64,000 nucleotides of DNA, taken from positions 44,298-108,297 of the forward strand of contig JACQZW010000073.1 in the NCBI GenBank assembly GCA_016213675.1, written 5' to 3'. A program made the translations under genes and the position numbers. The first letter of the stretch is position 1, and every line of letters starts with the position of its first letter. Of this stretch, positions 45,737-53,285 are shown one piece after another. The DNA comes from Acidobacteriota bacterium (GTDB lineage: Bacteria; Acidobacteriota; Thermoanaerobaculia; Thermoanaerobaculales; Thermoanaerobaculaceae). Below the pieces are notes generated by a model. That model was given only the letters and a program-made list of their open reading frames with translations. It had not been told where the DNA came from and ran no database searches.

Positions 45737-47028
45737 CGCGATCCCTCCTCGCCCCTGCAGCCTGCGTTCTCGCCCTGTCGCTCCCCGCCCACCTCTTCGG
45801 CCAGGAGGAGCTCTTCCTACATGTGACCAGCCCCGGCCTGCAGCGGGTGATCGTCGCGGTCCCGGAGTTCGAGCGCCGGCCCGGCGCCGACGCCCAGGGC
45901 TCGGTCACGTTCACCTCGACCCTCCGCAAGGACATCGACGAGGCAGTGGCGATCGCGCTGCTGGCCGACGAGCGGGTCAGGATGGTCGAGGTCGACGCCG
46001 CCAACCAGGTCCTCACCCGGCAGCGCTGGCGTGCCGTCGGTGCCCAGTTCCTCCTCCAGGGAACCCTTTCCGGCGCCGGGTCGCAGCTCGTCGTCGAGGC
46101 CCGGCTGTTCGACCTCGCGTCGGGCGAGGTCGCCTACTCGAAGCGGCTCCAGAGCGGCACCTCGCTCGCCGCCACCATGGCCCACACCCTGGCCAACGAC
46201 CTCGTGCACCTGTTCACCGGCCGGCCCGGACCGTTCCTGTCGCGGATCGCGTTCGTCTCCGACCGCAGCGGTTCCAAGGAGCTGTGGATCATGCGCTGGG
46301 ACGGGGCCGACGCGCTGCAGCTCACGACGCACCGGTCAATCGCGATCGGCCCGTCCTGGTCTCCGGACGGCCAATGGCTGGCATTCACGAGCTTCCTGCG
46401 CGGGCAGCCCCAATTGCTGCTCCTGAAGCCGACCGAGGGCTATCTGAAACCGATCTCGACGCTTCCGGGAGTCAACACCTCCCCGAGCTTCTCGCCGGAC
46501 GGCAGCCACATCGCCTTCGCGGCCGGGGCCGACGGCAACACCGACATCTACGTGGTCCCGCTCGCCGGCGGGTCGCCCGAGCGGCTGACCAGCTCGAGGG
46601 CGATCGACACCCAGCCGGCGTGGTCTCCCAATGGCCGACAGATCGCCTTCACCTCGACGATGGCAGGTTCACCGCAGATCTACCTCATGGACGCCGAGGG
46701 CAGCAACGTCCGCCGCTTCACCGTCGGCGACACCTACGCCGACGAGGGCGCGTGGGCGCCCGACGGGGTGCGCCTCGCCTACACCTCGTTCATCGGCAAC
46801 CGCTTCCAGATCGCCATCCTCGACCTGCGAAGCAACGCCCGCAGCGTCGTCGCCGCGGCCGGCAACAACGAGTCGCCGTGCTGGTCGCCGGACGGCACCA
46901 TGCTGGCTTTCGTGTCCGACCGCACCGGCAAGAAGCAGATCTACGTCACCGACCCGGCCGGAAAGCCGCGTCAGGTGACGACCGCGGGCAACAACCTACA
47001 ACCTGCGTGGGTGGTGCAATTGCAGTGA
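45733..47028 (+). CDS. tolB: TolB periplasmic beta-propeller protein
   Basis: 431 residues from GTG 45733, overlapping the TolA stop. Signal peptide to ~'PAHLFGQ'. The N-terminal alpha/beta domain ('VIVAVPEFERRPG', 'FLLQGTLSGAGSQLVVEARL') precedes six WD40-like PD40 blades. These are recognisable by repeats such as 'PSWSPDGQWLAFTS', 'PSFSPDGSHIAFAA', 'PAWSPNGRQIAFTS' and 'PCWSPDGTMLAFVS'. TolB binds Pal and outer-membrane proteins and relays TolA action. Length is exactly typical. Confidence 0.95.
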   Translation: MTRSLLAPAACVLALSLPAHLFGQEELFLHVTSPGLQRVIVAVPEFERRPGADAQGSVTFTSTLRKDIDEAVAIALLADERVRMVEVDAANQVLTRQRWRAVGAQFLLQGTLSGAGSQLVVEARLFDLASGEVAYSKRLQSGTSLAATMAHTLANDLVHLFTGRPGPFLSRIAFVSDRSGSKELWIMRWDGADALQLTTHRSIAIGPSWSPDGQWLAFTSFLRGQPQLLLLKPTEGYLKPISTLPGVNTSPSFSPDGSHIAFAAGADGNTDIYVVPLAGGSPERLTSSRAIDTQPAWSPNGRQIAFTSTMAGSPQIYLMDAEGSNVRRFTVGDTYADEGAWAPDGVRLAYTSFIGNRFQIAILDLRSNARSVVAAAGNNESPCWSPDGTMLAFVSDRTGKKQIYVTDPAGKPRQVTTAGNNLQPAWVVQLQ

Positions 47029-47035
47029 ACCCGAC

Positions 47036-47064
47036 TTGTTGGAATGGCGCCCGTGGTGTAAAGT
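47036..47064 (+). promoter_or_regulatory. Possible pal promoter
   Basis: TTGTTG (47036-47041), 17-base spacer, TAAAGT (47059-47064). The start would lie about 16 bases before ATG 47087, leaving room for the GGGAGG ribosome site. Confidence 0.45.
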
Positions 47065-47086
47065 TCGCACCCCGAGGGGAGGGATC

Positions 47087-47683
47087 ATGCCGAGGCCGAA
47101 CCGCACAGCTCTGGTAAGTGGTGTCGTCGCGCTCCTGATCGTGACGGTCGCGGCGTGCTCGCGGCCCAAGGCAGTGGTCGCACCGGAGGTCTCGCCGTCT
47201 GAGGAGGCCGGCCAGCCCGTTGCCGGCGCCGATCGCGGCGATGCGACGCAGGTCCAGTCCGAGCCGGTCATCACCACGGCCGAGGTGCCTGCCGAAGCGG
47301 TGTCCGCGAGCGATCTGCCCGCCGACATCGAGCAGCTCAACAGGGCCGGGTATCTCACGGACGCGTTCTTCGACACCGACAAGGCGGACCTCCGCGAAGA
47401 GACCCGCACGACCCTGGCGGCGAACGCCGCGTGGATGAAGGCGCACCCGACGGTCAAGCTGACGATCGAAGGGCACTGCGACGAGCGGAACACCGGCGAG
47501 TACAACCTTGCCCTGGGTTGGCGGCGCGCCGGTGCAGCCAAGGCGTACCTGGTCTCCCTGGGGGTTGCCGCGGACAGGATCGCCACGATCTCCTACGGCG
47601 AGGAGCGTCCCTTCGCCCAGGGTCGCGACGAGAGCGCGTGGTCGCAGAACCGCCGCGCCCACTTCGTGATCACGGCGCGATGA
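47087..47683 (+). CDS. pal: Peptidoglycan-associated lipoprotein Pal
   Basis: 198 residues, ATG 47087 behind GGGAGG. Lipoprotein signal ending 'IVTVAAC' (Cys about residue 21). After a flexible acidic linker comes the OmpA-like domain: 'AFFDTDKADLREETRTTLAA', 'LTIEGHCDERNTGEYNLALG', 'RRAGAAKAYLVSLGV', 'YGEERPFAQG'. The motif 'GHCDERGT' is present as 'GHCDERNT', diagnostic of Pal against other OmpA proteins. It anchors the outer membrane to peptidoglycan and is released by TolB. It has a weak promoter of its own (TTGTTG-17-TAAAGT). Confidence 0.95.
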   Translation: MPRPNRTALVSGVVALLIVTVAACSRPKAVVAPEVSPSEEAGQPVAGADRGDATQVQSEPVITTAEVPAEAVSASDLPADIEQLNRAGYLTDAFFDTDKADLREETRTTLAANAAWMKAHPTVKLTIEGHCDERNTGEYNLALGWRRAGAAKAYLVSLGVAADRIATISYGEERPFAQGRDESAWSQNRRAHFVITAR

Positions 47684-48510
47684 GGACGAACGCGATGCGA
47701 CGCCTCTTCGTAACCGCGCTCGCGCTGACCGCCGTCGGCTGCGTTTCCAGCGGTGACATTGACCTCCTTCACCGTGAGATCACCGACGTCTCGCGCCAGG
47801 TCGAGAACCTCGGCAAGCAGTCCACCGGCAAGGAAGACCTCAAGGTGATGAGCCAGCGGCTGGCCGACCAGAACAGTCAGGTGCTGAAGTCGAACGCCGA
47901 CATCCAGGTCGAGCTCCAGCAGCTCCGCGACCAGATCGAGTCGCTGCAGTCGAACCTTGAGGCCACGAACCAGCGCCTGGAGGCACTGACGAACGAGCTG
48001 GCGGCGGCGCGTGACACGGCTGCCACCGGCCTCTCGGCACCTCCCGGGACCGGCGAGGGGGCTCCAATGGTGCCCGGCACCAACGTCGCTCCGCTCGCGG
48101 CAGGTGCGGCGGCCGGCCGGCCGTCCGAGCCCGCCCAGCTCTACGGCTCGGCCCACGAGGACTACCTGCGCGGCAACTTCGACCTCGCGATCCAGGGCTT
48201 CCGCGACTACCTCAAGCGCTATCCCGGCACCGACCTGTCGGACAACGCGCTCTACTGGATCGGCGAGTGCCACTACTCGAAGCGGCAGTTCCGGGAAGCC
48301 ATCGAGAGCTTCACCGAGCTGCTCAACGACTACAAGACCTCGGACAAGGCCGCCGCGGCCCTGTTGAAGAAGGGCCTGGCCTACCTCGAGGCCGGCGATC
48401 GTGCCCAGGCCGTGATCAACCTGCAGTACGTCCTCTACGAGCACCCCGGTACGCCCGAGGCGAAGCGGTCGAAGGACGAGCTGGCGAAACTCGGCGTCAA
48501 GGTGAGGTGA
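47680..48510 (+). CDS. cpoB: CpoB/YbgF cell-division coordinator
   Basis: 276 residues; ATG 47680 overlaps the pal stop (a second ATG at 47695 is possible). An N-terminal export signal with a lipobox-like 'LTAVGC' comes first, so this version may be a lipoprotein. A coiled coil (~25-105, 'IQVELQQLRDQIESLQSNLE') follows. Residues ~145-276 hold TPR repeats ('DYLRGNFDLAIQGFRDYLKR', 'LLKKGLAYLEAGDRAQAVIN'). CpoB links Tol-Pal constriction with peptidoglycan synthesis. Order tolB-pal-cpoB is the conserved one. Confidence 0.92.
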   Translation: MRTNAMRRLFVTALALTAVGCVSSGDIDLLHREITDVSRQVENLGKQSTGKEDLKVMSQRLADQNSQVLKSNADIQVELQQLRDQIESLQSNLEATNQRLEALTNELAAARDTAATGLSAPPGTGEGAPMVPGTNVAPLAAGAAAGRPSEPAQLYGSAHEDYLRGNFDLAIQGFRDYLKRYPGTDLSDNALYWIGECHYSKRQFREAIESFTELLNDYKTSDKAAAALLKKGLAYLEAGDRAQAVINLQYVLYEHPGTPEAKRSKDELAKLGVKVR

Positions 48511-48586
48511 GTGAGGGGCCCGAGGGGCTTTCCTCCGGCTTTGACTCTTTACTCTTAACCCCAACGTCTTTCTTCAAGGAGCTGTC

Positions 48587-48865
48587 ATGGCAAAGAGGAT
48601 CAAGTCCGGTCTCAAGCGTCGCCGTCAGAACGAGGTGCGCCGCCTGCGCAACCGCGCCGTTCGCACCCGGGTGCGGAACGCGATGCGCGACCTGCGCGCC
48701 GCGATCACCGGCGGCGACGCCGCCAAGATCAAGGAGCTGCTGCCCCGTACCGTGTCGGTCATCGACGGTGGAGTCCGGAAGGGTGTGTTCCAGCGCAATA
48801 CCGCCGCGCGCGCCAAGTCCCGACTGACCGTTCAGGCCAACTCGGTGCTGCAGGCCAAGTCCTGA
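48587..48865 (+). CDS. rpsT: Ribosomal protein S20
   Basis: 92 residues, ATG 48587 with AAGGAGC upstream. The basic N-terminus 'KSGLKRRRQNEVRRLRNRAV' and the C-terminal 'GVFQRNTAARAKSRLTVQAN' are typical of S20, which binds 16S rRNA near its 5' domain. The protein is cytosolic and essential for normal 30S assembly in many bacteria. It is separated by 76 bases from cpoB and by only three bases from purC, so rpsT and purC share a transcript. Confidence 0.96.
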   Translation: MAKRIKSGLKRRRQNEVRRLRNRAVRTRVRNAMRDLRAAITGGDAAKIKELLPRTVSVIDGGVRKGVFQRNTAARAKSRLTVQANSVLQAKS

Positions 48866-48868
48866 GCG

Positions 48869-49780
48869 ATGCGCTTCCCGACCGAACCGTTCCCCGCTGA
48901 GCCGTTGCCTGTCGGCACGCTCGTCAAGTGGGGAAAGGTCCGGGACGTCTACGGCGCCGGGCCCGGTCTGCTGCTCCTGGTTGCCAGCGACCGGATCAGC
49001 GCCTTCGATGTCGTCCTGGCGCCGGGGATCCCCGGAAAGGGCATCGTCCTGACCCAACTCTCGAACTTCTGGTTCGAGCGCCTCCGAGACCTGGTTCCCA
49101 ACCACCTCGTCTCGACACGGCGGTCCGACTTCCCGGCTCCCTTCGACGCGCTCGCCTCCCTCGACGGACGCGCCGTCGTCGCCCGCGCCCTGAGGATCGT
49201 CCCGATCGAGTGCGTCGTGCGCGGCTACATCATCGGATCCGGCTGGAAGGAGTACCAGGCGAGCGGCTCCGTGTGCGGCATCCTGCTCCCCGCCGGGCTC
49301 CGCCAGGCCGATCGCCTGGCCGAACCGATCTTCACCCCCTCGACCAAGGCCGAGGTGGGCCACGACGAGAACATCCCGTTCGATGAGGTCGTGCGGCGCG
49401 TCGGCGGCGACGTCGCCGAGAGCCTCCGCACCCTCTCGCTGCGAATCTACAGCGCGGCCGCAGCGCACGCCGAGAAGCAGGGCGTGATCATCGCCGATAC
49501 CAAGTTCGAGTTCGGCATCGACGAGGCAGGCGGGCTGGTCTGGGCCGACGAGGCGTTGACGCCCGATTCCTCGCGCTTCTGGCCCCTCGACTCGTACCGG
49601 CCGGGCAGCAACCCGCCCTCGTACGACAAGCAGTTCGTCAGGGACTTCCTCGAGGCCTCAGGCTGGGACAAGCAGCCGCCGGCGCCCCGGCTCCCGGCCG
49701 AGGTCATTGCCGGAACCCAGGCGCGCTACGCCGAGGCGCTCAGCCGACTGGCAGGCGTCGGTCCGGTCGGCGCGGCCTGA
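48869..49780 (+). CDS. purC: SAICAR synthetase
   Basis: 303 residues. It joins aspartate to CAIR with ATP in purine synthesis. Family marks are '[20 protein letters not shown]', '[18 protein letters not shown]', '[15 protein letters not shown]', '[20 protein letters not shown]' and '[16 protein letters not shown]'. At about 300 residues it is the longer type shared with fungi and many bacteria, in contrast to the ~240-residue E. coli type. No other purine-synthesis gene is adjacent apart from hpt, which is a salvage gene. Confidence 0.95.
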   Translation: MRFPTEPFPAEPLPVGTLVKWGKVRDVYGAGPGLLLLVASDRISAFDVVLAPGIPGKGIVLTQLSNFWFERLRDLVPNHLVSTRRSDFPAPFDALASLDGRAVVARALRIVPIECVVRGYIIGSGWKEYQASGSVCGILLPAGLRQADRLAEPIFTPSTKAEVGHDENIPFDEVVRRVGGDVAESLRTLSLRIYSAAAAHAEKQGVIIADTKFEFGIDEAGGLVWADEALTPDSSRFWPLDSYRPGSNPPSYDKQFVRDFLEASGWDKQPPAPRLPAEVIAGTQARYAEALSRLAGVGPVGAA

Positions 49781-49863
49781 CGGCCCCCCGCTCCCGCTCC
49801 TCGACCGTTCGGGAACGACCTCCGGCCGTCACAGACTCCGCAGGTGCCGTTTCTCCTTTCCCC

Positions 49864-49872
49864 TGCTATACT
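49864..49872 (+). promoter_or_regulatory. Extended -10 promoter of EF-G-like gene
   Basis: TGCTATACT (49864-49872) is an extended -10 element. No recognisable -35 box stands 17 bases upstream. A leader of about 29 bases with GGGAGGT would precede ATG 49908. Confidence 0.5.
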
Positions 49873-49907
49873 CCCCGGACTCTGTAGCGACGGGAGGTCG
49901 CCCGCCT

Positions 49908-52001
49908 ATGGGATCCAAGCTGTTCCCCAGCGACAAGATCAGAAACGTGGCGGTGGTCGGGCATTCGTCTACGGGTAAGACGACGCTGATCTCGGCGATG
50001 CTGTTCGACACCAAGGCGGTCAATCGCCTCGGCAAGGTCGACAAGGGCAACGCCGTGACGGACTACGACGACGAGGCCATCGAACGCAAGATCACGATCG
50101 GGGCCGCGCTCGCGCATGCGGCCCATCGCGACTGCAAGGTCAACCTGATCGACACGCCCGGCTACTCGATCTTCACGACCGATGCCGTCCAGGGACTGAA
50201 AGTTGCGGAGTCGGCGGCGATGCTTGTTTCCGCCGTTGCCGGCCCCGAGGTCCAGACCGAGAAGATGTGGAAGGCGTGTGCCGGACTCGGCCGTCCGATC
50301 CTCTTCGTCGTCAACTTCATGGATCGGGAACGTGCCTCGGCCTCCCGGACGCTGCAGCAGATGCAGAAGAGGTTCGGGCGCGAGGTGGTCCCGGTCCAGC
50401 TCGCGATCGGCGAGGAGCACTCGTTCTCCGGGGTGGTCGACCTCGTGCGCTGGACCGCCTGGCGGTTTGCCGCCGACGAGAGCGGTGCGGCCGAGAAAAT
50501 CGCCATCCCGGAGGACCTCAAGGCCGAGGCCGAGAACGCCCGGGGCGCCCTCATCGAGATGGTCGCCGAGCAGGACGAGGCGCTCCTCGAGAAGTTCTTC
50601 TCCGAAGGCAGCCTCTCCGACGACGAGCTGATCGCCGGCCTCACCAAGGCGGTGGCGGCACGCCGGATCTTCCCGGTGTACTACTGCGCCTCCGGACGCA
50701 ACCAAGGCGTCCAGCCGATCCTCGATGCGATCGTCGACCTGGTGCCGAACCCGGTATCTTCCTCCTACCCGTTCAAGAACATCGCAGGCGAGGACGTGAC
50801 GGTCGCTCCGGCGGTGGAAGGCACGCCCATCGCCTATGTGTTCAAGACCCTGTCCGACCCCTACGCCGGCCGGATCACGCTGGTCCGGGTCTACTCGGGA
50901 AACCTCGCCTCAGACGCGACGTACTTCAACCGGAAGCGTGACTTCGCAGAACGTTTCGGGCCTGTCAACTGGATGCAGGGCAAGGACCTGATCCCGGTCG
51001 AGAAGCTCGTCGCCGGCGACATCGGCGCCGTTGCCAAGCTCAAGGAGACGCGGACCGGCGATACTCTGACTTCCAAGGACGGCGCCGTGATCGTCCCGCC
51101 GGTGCCGATCCCCGAGGGCGCGATCACCTTCGCCATCACGCCCAAGAGCAAGGGTGACGAGGACAAGATCGCCTCCTCGCTGGCCAAGCTCCAGGACGAG
51201 GACCCCACGCTGCACGTCGGCCGGGATCCGCAGACCAAGGAGCAGATCGTCGCCGGCGCGGGGCAACTCCACGTCGAGATCGCGGTGGCCAGGCTGAGGA
51301 AGCGCTACAAGGTCGAGGTCACGTTGCACCCGCCCAAGGTGCCGTACCGGGAGACCATCACGAAGGCCGTCGAGCTCACCTCCCGCCACAAGAAGCAGAC
51401 CGGTGGGCACGGCCAGTTCGCCGAGGCCAAGATCCGCATCGAGCCCCTGCCCCGGGGCGGCGGGTACGAGTACGTCGACAAGATCTTCGGGGGCGCAATC
51501 TCGCACAACTACCGGCCCTCCGTGGACAAGGGCATCCAGAGCGCCTCAGCGGCTGGCCCCCTCTCGGGCAACCCCGTCGTCGACTTCCGGATCACGCTCC
51601 TCGACGGCAAGGAGCACGACGTCGATTCCTCCGACATGGCGTTCCAGATCTGCGGTCGCAAGGCGTTCCGCGAGGGCGTCAAGCAGGCTGGCCCGACGAT
51701 CCTGGAGCCCGTCATGCAGGTCGAAATCTCGACCCCAGACGAGAACCTAGGCGACATCATGGGCGACCTCAACTCTCGGCGCGGTCGCGTGCAGGGCATG
51801 GAACCAGGTGACGGACAGACCGCGGTGAAGGCCCAGGTCCCGTTGGCCGAGATGCTCACCTACTCGCAGACCCTGCGCTCGATCACCGGTGGACGGGGGG
51901 ACTTCCACATGGAGTTCTCGCACTACGACGAGATGCCAAAGCAGGTCCAGGAGAAGATCATCGCGGCGGCAGGCGTCTCGGAAGAGGAAGAGGACGAGTA
52001 G
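49908..52001 (+). CDS. EF-G-like translational GTPase, atypical paralogue
   Basis: 697 residues, ATG 49908 behind GGGAGGT. All five EF-G domains appear present. The G motifs differ from canonical EF-G: G1 is 'GHSSTGKTT' (usually AHIDAGKTT), switch I has 'ERKITIG' instead of ERGITI, G3 is 'DTPGY' with Tyr at the catalytic-His position, and G4 is 'NFMD' instead of NKMD. Such changes mark the EF-G-like (FusA2-type) group, whose role is unclear. Domain IV ('TGGHGQFAEAKIRIEPL') is kept. Rapid GTP hydrolysis on the ribosome is doubtful. An extended -10 promoter precedes it and a hairpin follows. Confidence 0.9.
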   Translation: MGSKLFPSDKIRNVAVVGHSSTGKTTLISAMLFDTKAVNRLGKVDKGNAVTDYDDEAIERKITIGAALAHAAHRDCKVNLIDTPGYSIFTTDAVQGLKVAESAAMLVSAVAGPEVQTEKMWKACAGLGRPILFVVNFMDRERASASRTLQQMQKRFGREVVPVQLAIGEEHSFSGVVDLVRWTAWRFAADESGAAEKIAIPEDLKAEAENARGALIEMVAEQDEALLEKFFSEGSLSDDELIAGLTKAVAARRIFPVYYCASGRNQGVQPILDAIVDLVPNPVSSSYPFKNIAGEDVTVAPAVEGTPIAYVFKTLSDPYAGRITLVRVYSGNLASDATYFNRKRDFAERFGPVNWMQGKDLIPVEKLVAGDIGAVAKLKETRTGDTLTSKDGAVIVPPVPIPEGAITFAITPKSKGDEDKIASSLAKLQDEDPTLHVGRDPQTKEQIVAGAGQLHVEIAVARLRKRYKVEVTLHPPKVPYRETITKAVELTSRHKKQTGGHGQFAEAKIRIEPLPRGGGYEYVDKIFGGAISHNYRPSVDKGIQSASAAGPLSGNPVVDFRITLLDGKEHDVDSSDMAFQICGRKAFREGVKQAGPTILEPVMQVEISTPDENLGDIMGDLNSRRGRVQGMEPGDGQTAVKAQVPLAEMLTYSQTLRSITGGRGDFHMEFSHYDEMPKQVQEKIIAAAGVSEEEEDE

Positions 52002-52054
52002 CACCGAGCCCGAACGACCTCCGAACGGCTGGTCGGACCGTCAGTGAAGACATG

Positions 52055-52078
52055 CAGGCCCGCGGGAACGCGGGCCTG
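52055..52078 (+). terminator. Terminator hairpin after EF-G-like gene
   Basis: A perfect 10-bp stem with a GGAA loop, followed by a T-containing stretch, 53 bases after the EF-G-like stop. Confidence 0.7.
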
Positions 52079-52196
52079 TTGCTTCGTTCGTTGGGGGCAG
52101 CCCGAAACGTCGCGCGCCTCCGGACCGCGCAGGGCGAGGACGCCACGGGAGGACACGCCTTCCGAGCCCTCCACCCAGCCACCCGCGAACCGGGGC

Positions 52197-52225
52197 TTGA
52201 CAGGGGTTGTCCGGCATGGGACACT
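52197..52225 (+). promoter_or_regulatory. Cold-shock gene promoter
   Basis: A perfect TTGACA (52197-52202), then 17 bases and GACACT (52220-52225). Transcription would start near 52232 and give a leader of about 150 bases holding two hairpins. Confidence 0.5.
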
Positions 52226-52280
52226 CCCGGCGTGGTTTTTGTGGAAGTTTCGCGCAGCTCACACAGATGAGAGATGACTC

Positions 52281-52312
52281 GCCGCTCCGGCTCGCGACCG
52301 GACGGCTTTTTT
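52281..52312 (+). terminator. Terminator-like hairpin in the cold-shock leader
   Basis: Stem of nine pairs with one bulged C (52281-52290 with 52298-52306), seven-base loop, directly followed by T6 (52307-52312). It stands between the cold-shock promoter and its ATG and so could attenuate transcription. Confidence 0.7.
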
Positions 52313-52319
52313 CGGTTTG

Positions 52320-52335
52320 GCCGGGCGCACCCGGC
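52320..52335 (+). promoter_or_regulatory. Second hairpin in the cold-shock leader
   Basis: Six-bp stem (52320-52325 with 52330-52335) with loop CGCA, eight bases after the T tract of the terminator-like hairpin and ~48 bases before the ATG. Confidence 0.4.
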
Positions 52336-52382
52336 ACAGAATCGGCGGCGCAAAGAACCGTCGGAAACAAGGAGAACGCAGT

Positions 52383-52583
52383 ATGGCGCAGGGAACTGTG
52401 AAGTGGTTCAACGACACCAAGGGTTTCGGCTTCATCACGCAGGAGGGTGGCGAGGACGTGTTCGTTCACTACACCGCCATCGTGGGCGAGGGGTTCCGCA
52501 CCCTCAAGGAAGGTGCGCGTGTCGAGTTCGACATCGTCCGTGGGCCGAAGGGCCTGCAGGCGGCGAACGTCCGCGCGATCTAG
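52383..52583 (+). CDS. Cold-shock protein (CspA family)
   Basis: 66 residues, ATG 52383 with AAGGAGAA upstream. A single OB-fold cold-shock domain with RNP1 'KGFGFI' and RNP2 'VFVHY', beginning '[14 protein letters not shown]'. It binds single-stranded RNA and DNA and melts RNA structure. The ~150-base leader carries a strong terminator-like hairpin with a T6 tract (52281-52312) and a second hairpin, so expression may be attenuated. A 13-bp rho-independent terminator follows. Confidence 0.95.
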   Translation: MAQGTVKWFNDTKGFGFITQEGGEDVFVHYTAIVGEGFRTLKEGARVEFDIVRGPKGLQAANVRAI

Positions 52584-52600
52584 CTCAGCCGAACAAGAGA

Positions 52601-52638
52601 ATGCGGGCGGCGCTCCGGCGCCGCCCGCATCGTTTTTT
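52601..52638 (+). terminator. Rho-independent terminator of cold-shock gene
   Basis: A perfect 13-bp stem (52601-52613 with 52618-52630), TCCG loop, and T6 at 52633-52638, 17 bases after the stop. It faces nuoI, which ends 33 bases further on. Confidence 0.9.
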
Positions 52639-52670
52639 CGGACACCCAGTACATCCAGCGAGGACCGCGC

Positions 52671-53285
52671 CTACCGCCCGACGGGGCTCCCTTCCGCAAT
52701 CTCGGGAGCGACGGAACGGACCGGGACGGGCAGCGAGATGTGGCTCCGAGGCGCGCCGAAGTACGGTCGGTAGCCCAGGTCGAGCTTGGCGACCGGACCC
52801 TTCTGCAAGAGCTCGGGGAGGCCCACGATCGCCTCGCCGCGGGTGACGAAGGCCATCTCGTGGGTGCGGCTCATGATGATCGCCTCCTTCGGGCATGCGT
52901 CGACGCAGAAGCCGCAGTACACGCAGCGCAGCAGGTCGATGGTGAACACCCGCGGCCGCTTCTCCCACTCCACCGTGCTCGACGGATCCTCCTCGGCCTC
53001 GATGTAGATGCACTCGGCCGGGCACGCGGTCTCGCACATGTAGCAGGCCACGCAGCGCGGCGATCCGTCGTCGCGGGTCAGCAGGATGTGCCGCCCGCGC
53101 AGGCGCTCGGAGTACTCCCGCTTGACCTCCGGCCACTCCACCGTCACCGTGTACTTGCGGGCGAACAGGTTTCCGAGGAAGTGCCGGAGCGTGACAGCCA
53201 GTCCCTTGAACACCTCGATCAGGTAGAAACGCTGCAGGAACCGCAGCGGCTTGGCGTCGCAGACGACCACGTCGGGCGTGTTCAT
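52671..53285 (-). CDS. nuoI: NADH-quinone oxidoreductase subunit I
   Basis: 204 residues; ATG 53285 overlaps the nuoCD stop (ATGA). This peripheral-arm subunit holds clusters N6a and N6b: two ferredoxin motifs, 'CVACYMCETACP' and 'CVYCGFCVDACP', are complete. The N-terminus 'FKGLAVTLRHFLGNLFARKY' is the usual amphipathic lead, and a ~55-residue C-terminal tail lies beyond the clusters. It passes electrons towards NuoB. It is the last gene of the cluster and converges on the cold-shock gene. Confidence 0.95.
   Translation of the reverse strand: MNTPDVVVCDAKPLRFLQRFYLIEVFKGLAVTLRHFLGNLFARKYTVTVEWPEVKREYSERLRGRHILLTRDDGSPRCVACYMCETACPAECIYIEAEEDPSSTVEWEKRPRVFTIDLLRCVYCGFCVDACPKEAIIMSRTHEMAFVTRGEAIVGLPELLQKGPVAKLDLGYRPYFGAPRSHISLPVPVRSVAPEIAEGSPVGR

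Larger units (their letters stand above)
52002..52382 (+). other. Non-coding gap between EF-G-like and cold-shock genes
   Basis: This 381-base stretch holds the EF-G-like terminator hairpin, then ~115 bases with nothing recognised, then the cold-shock promoter and its structured leader. No credible small gene was found. Confidence 0.7.
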
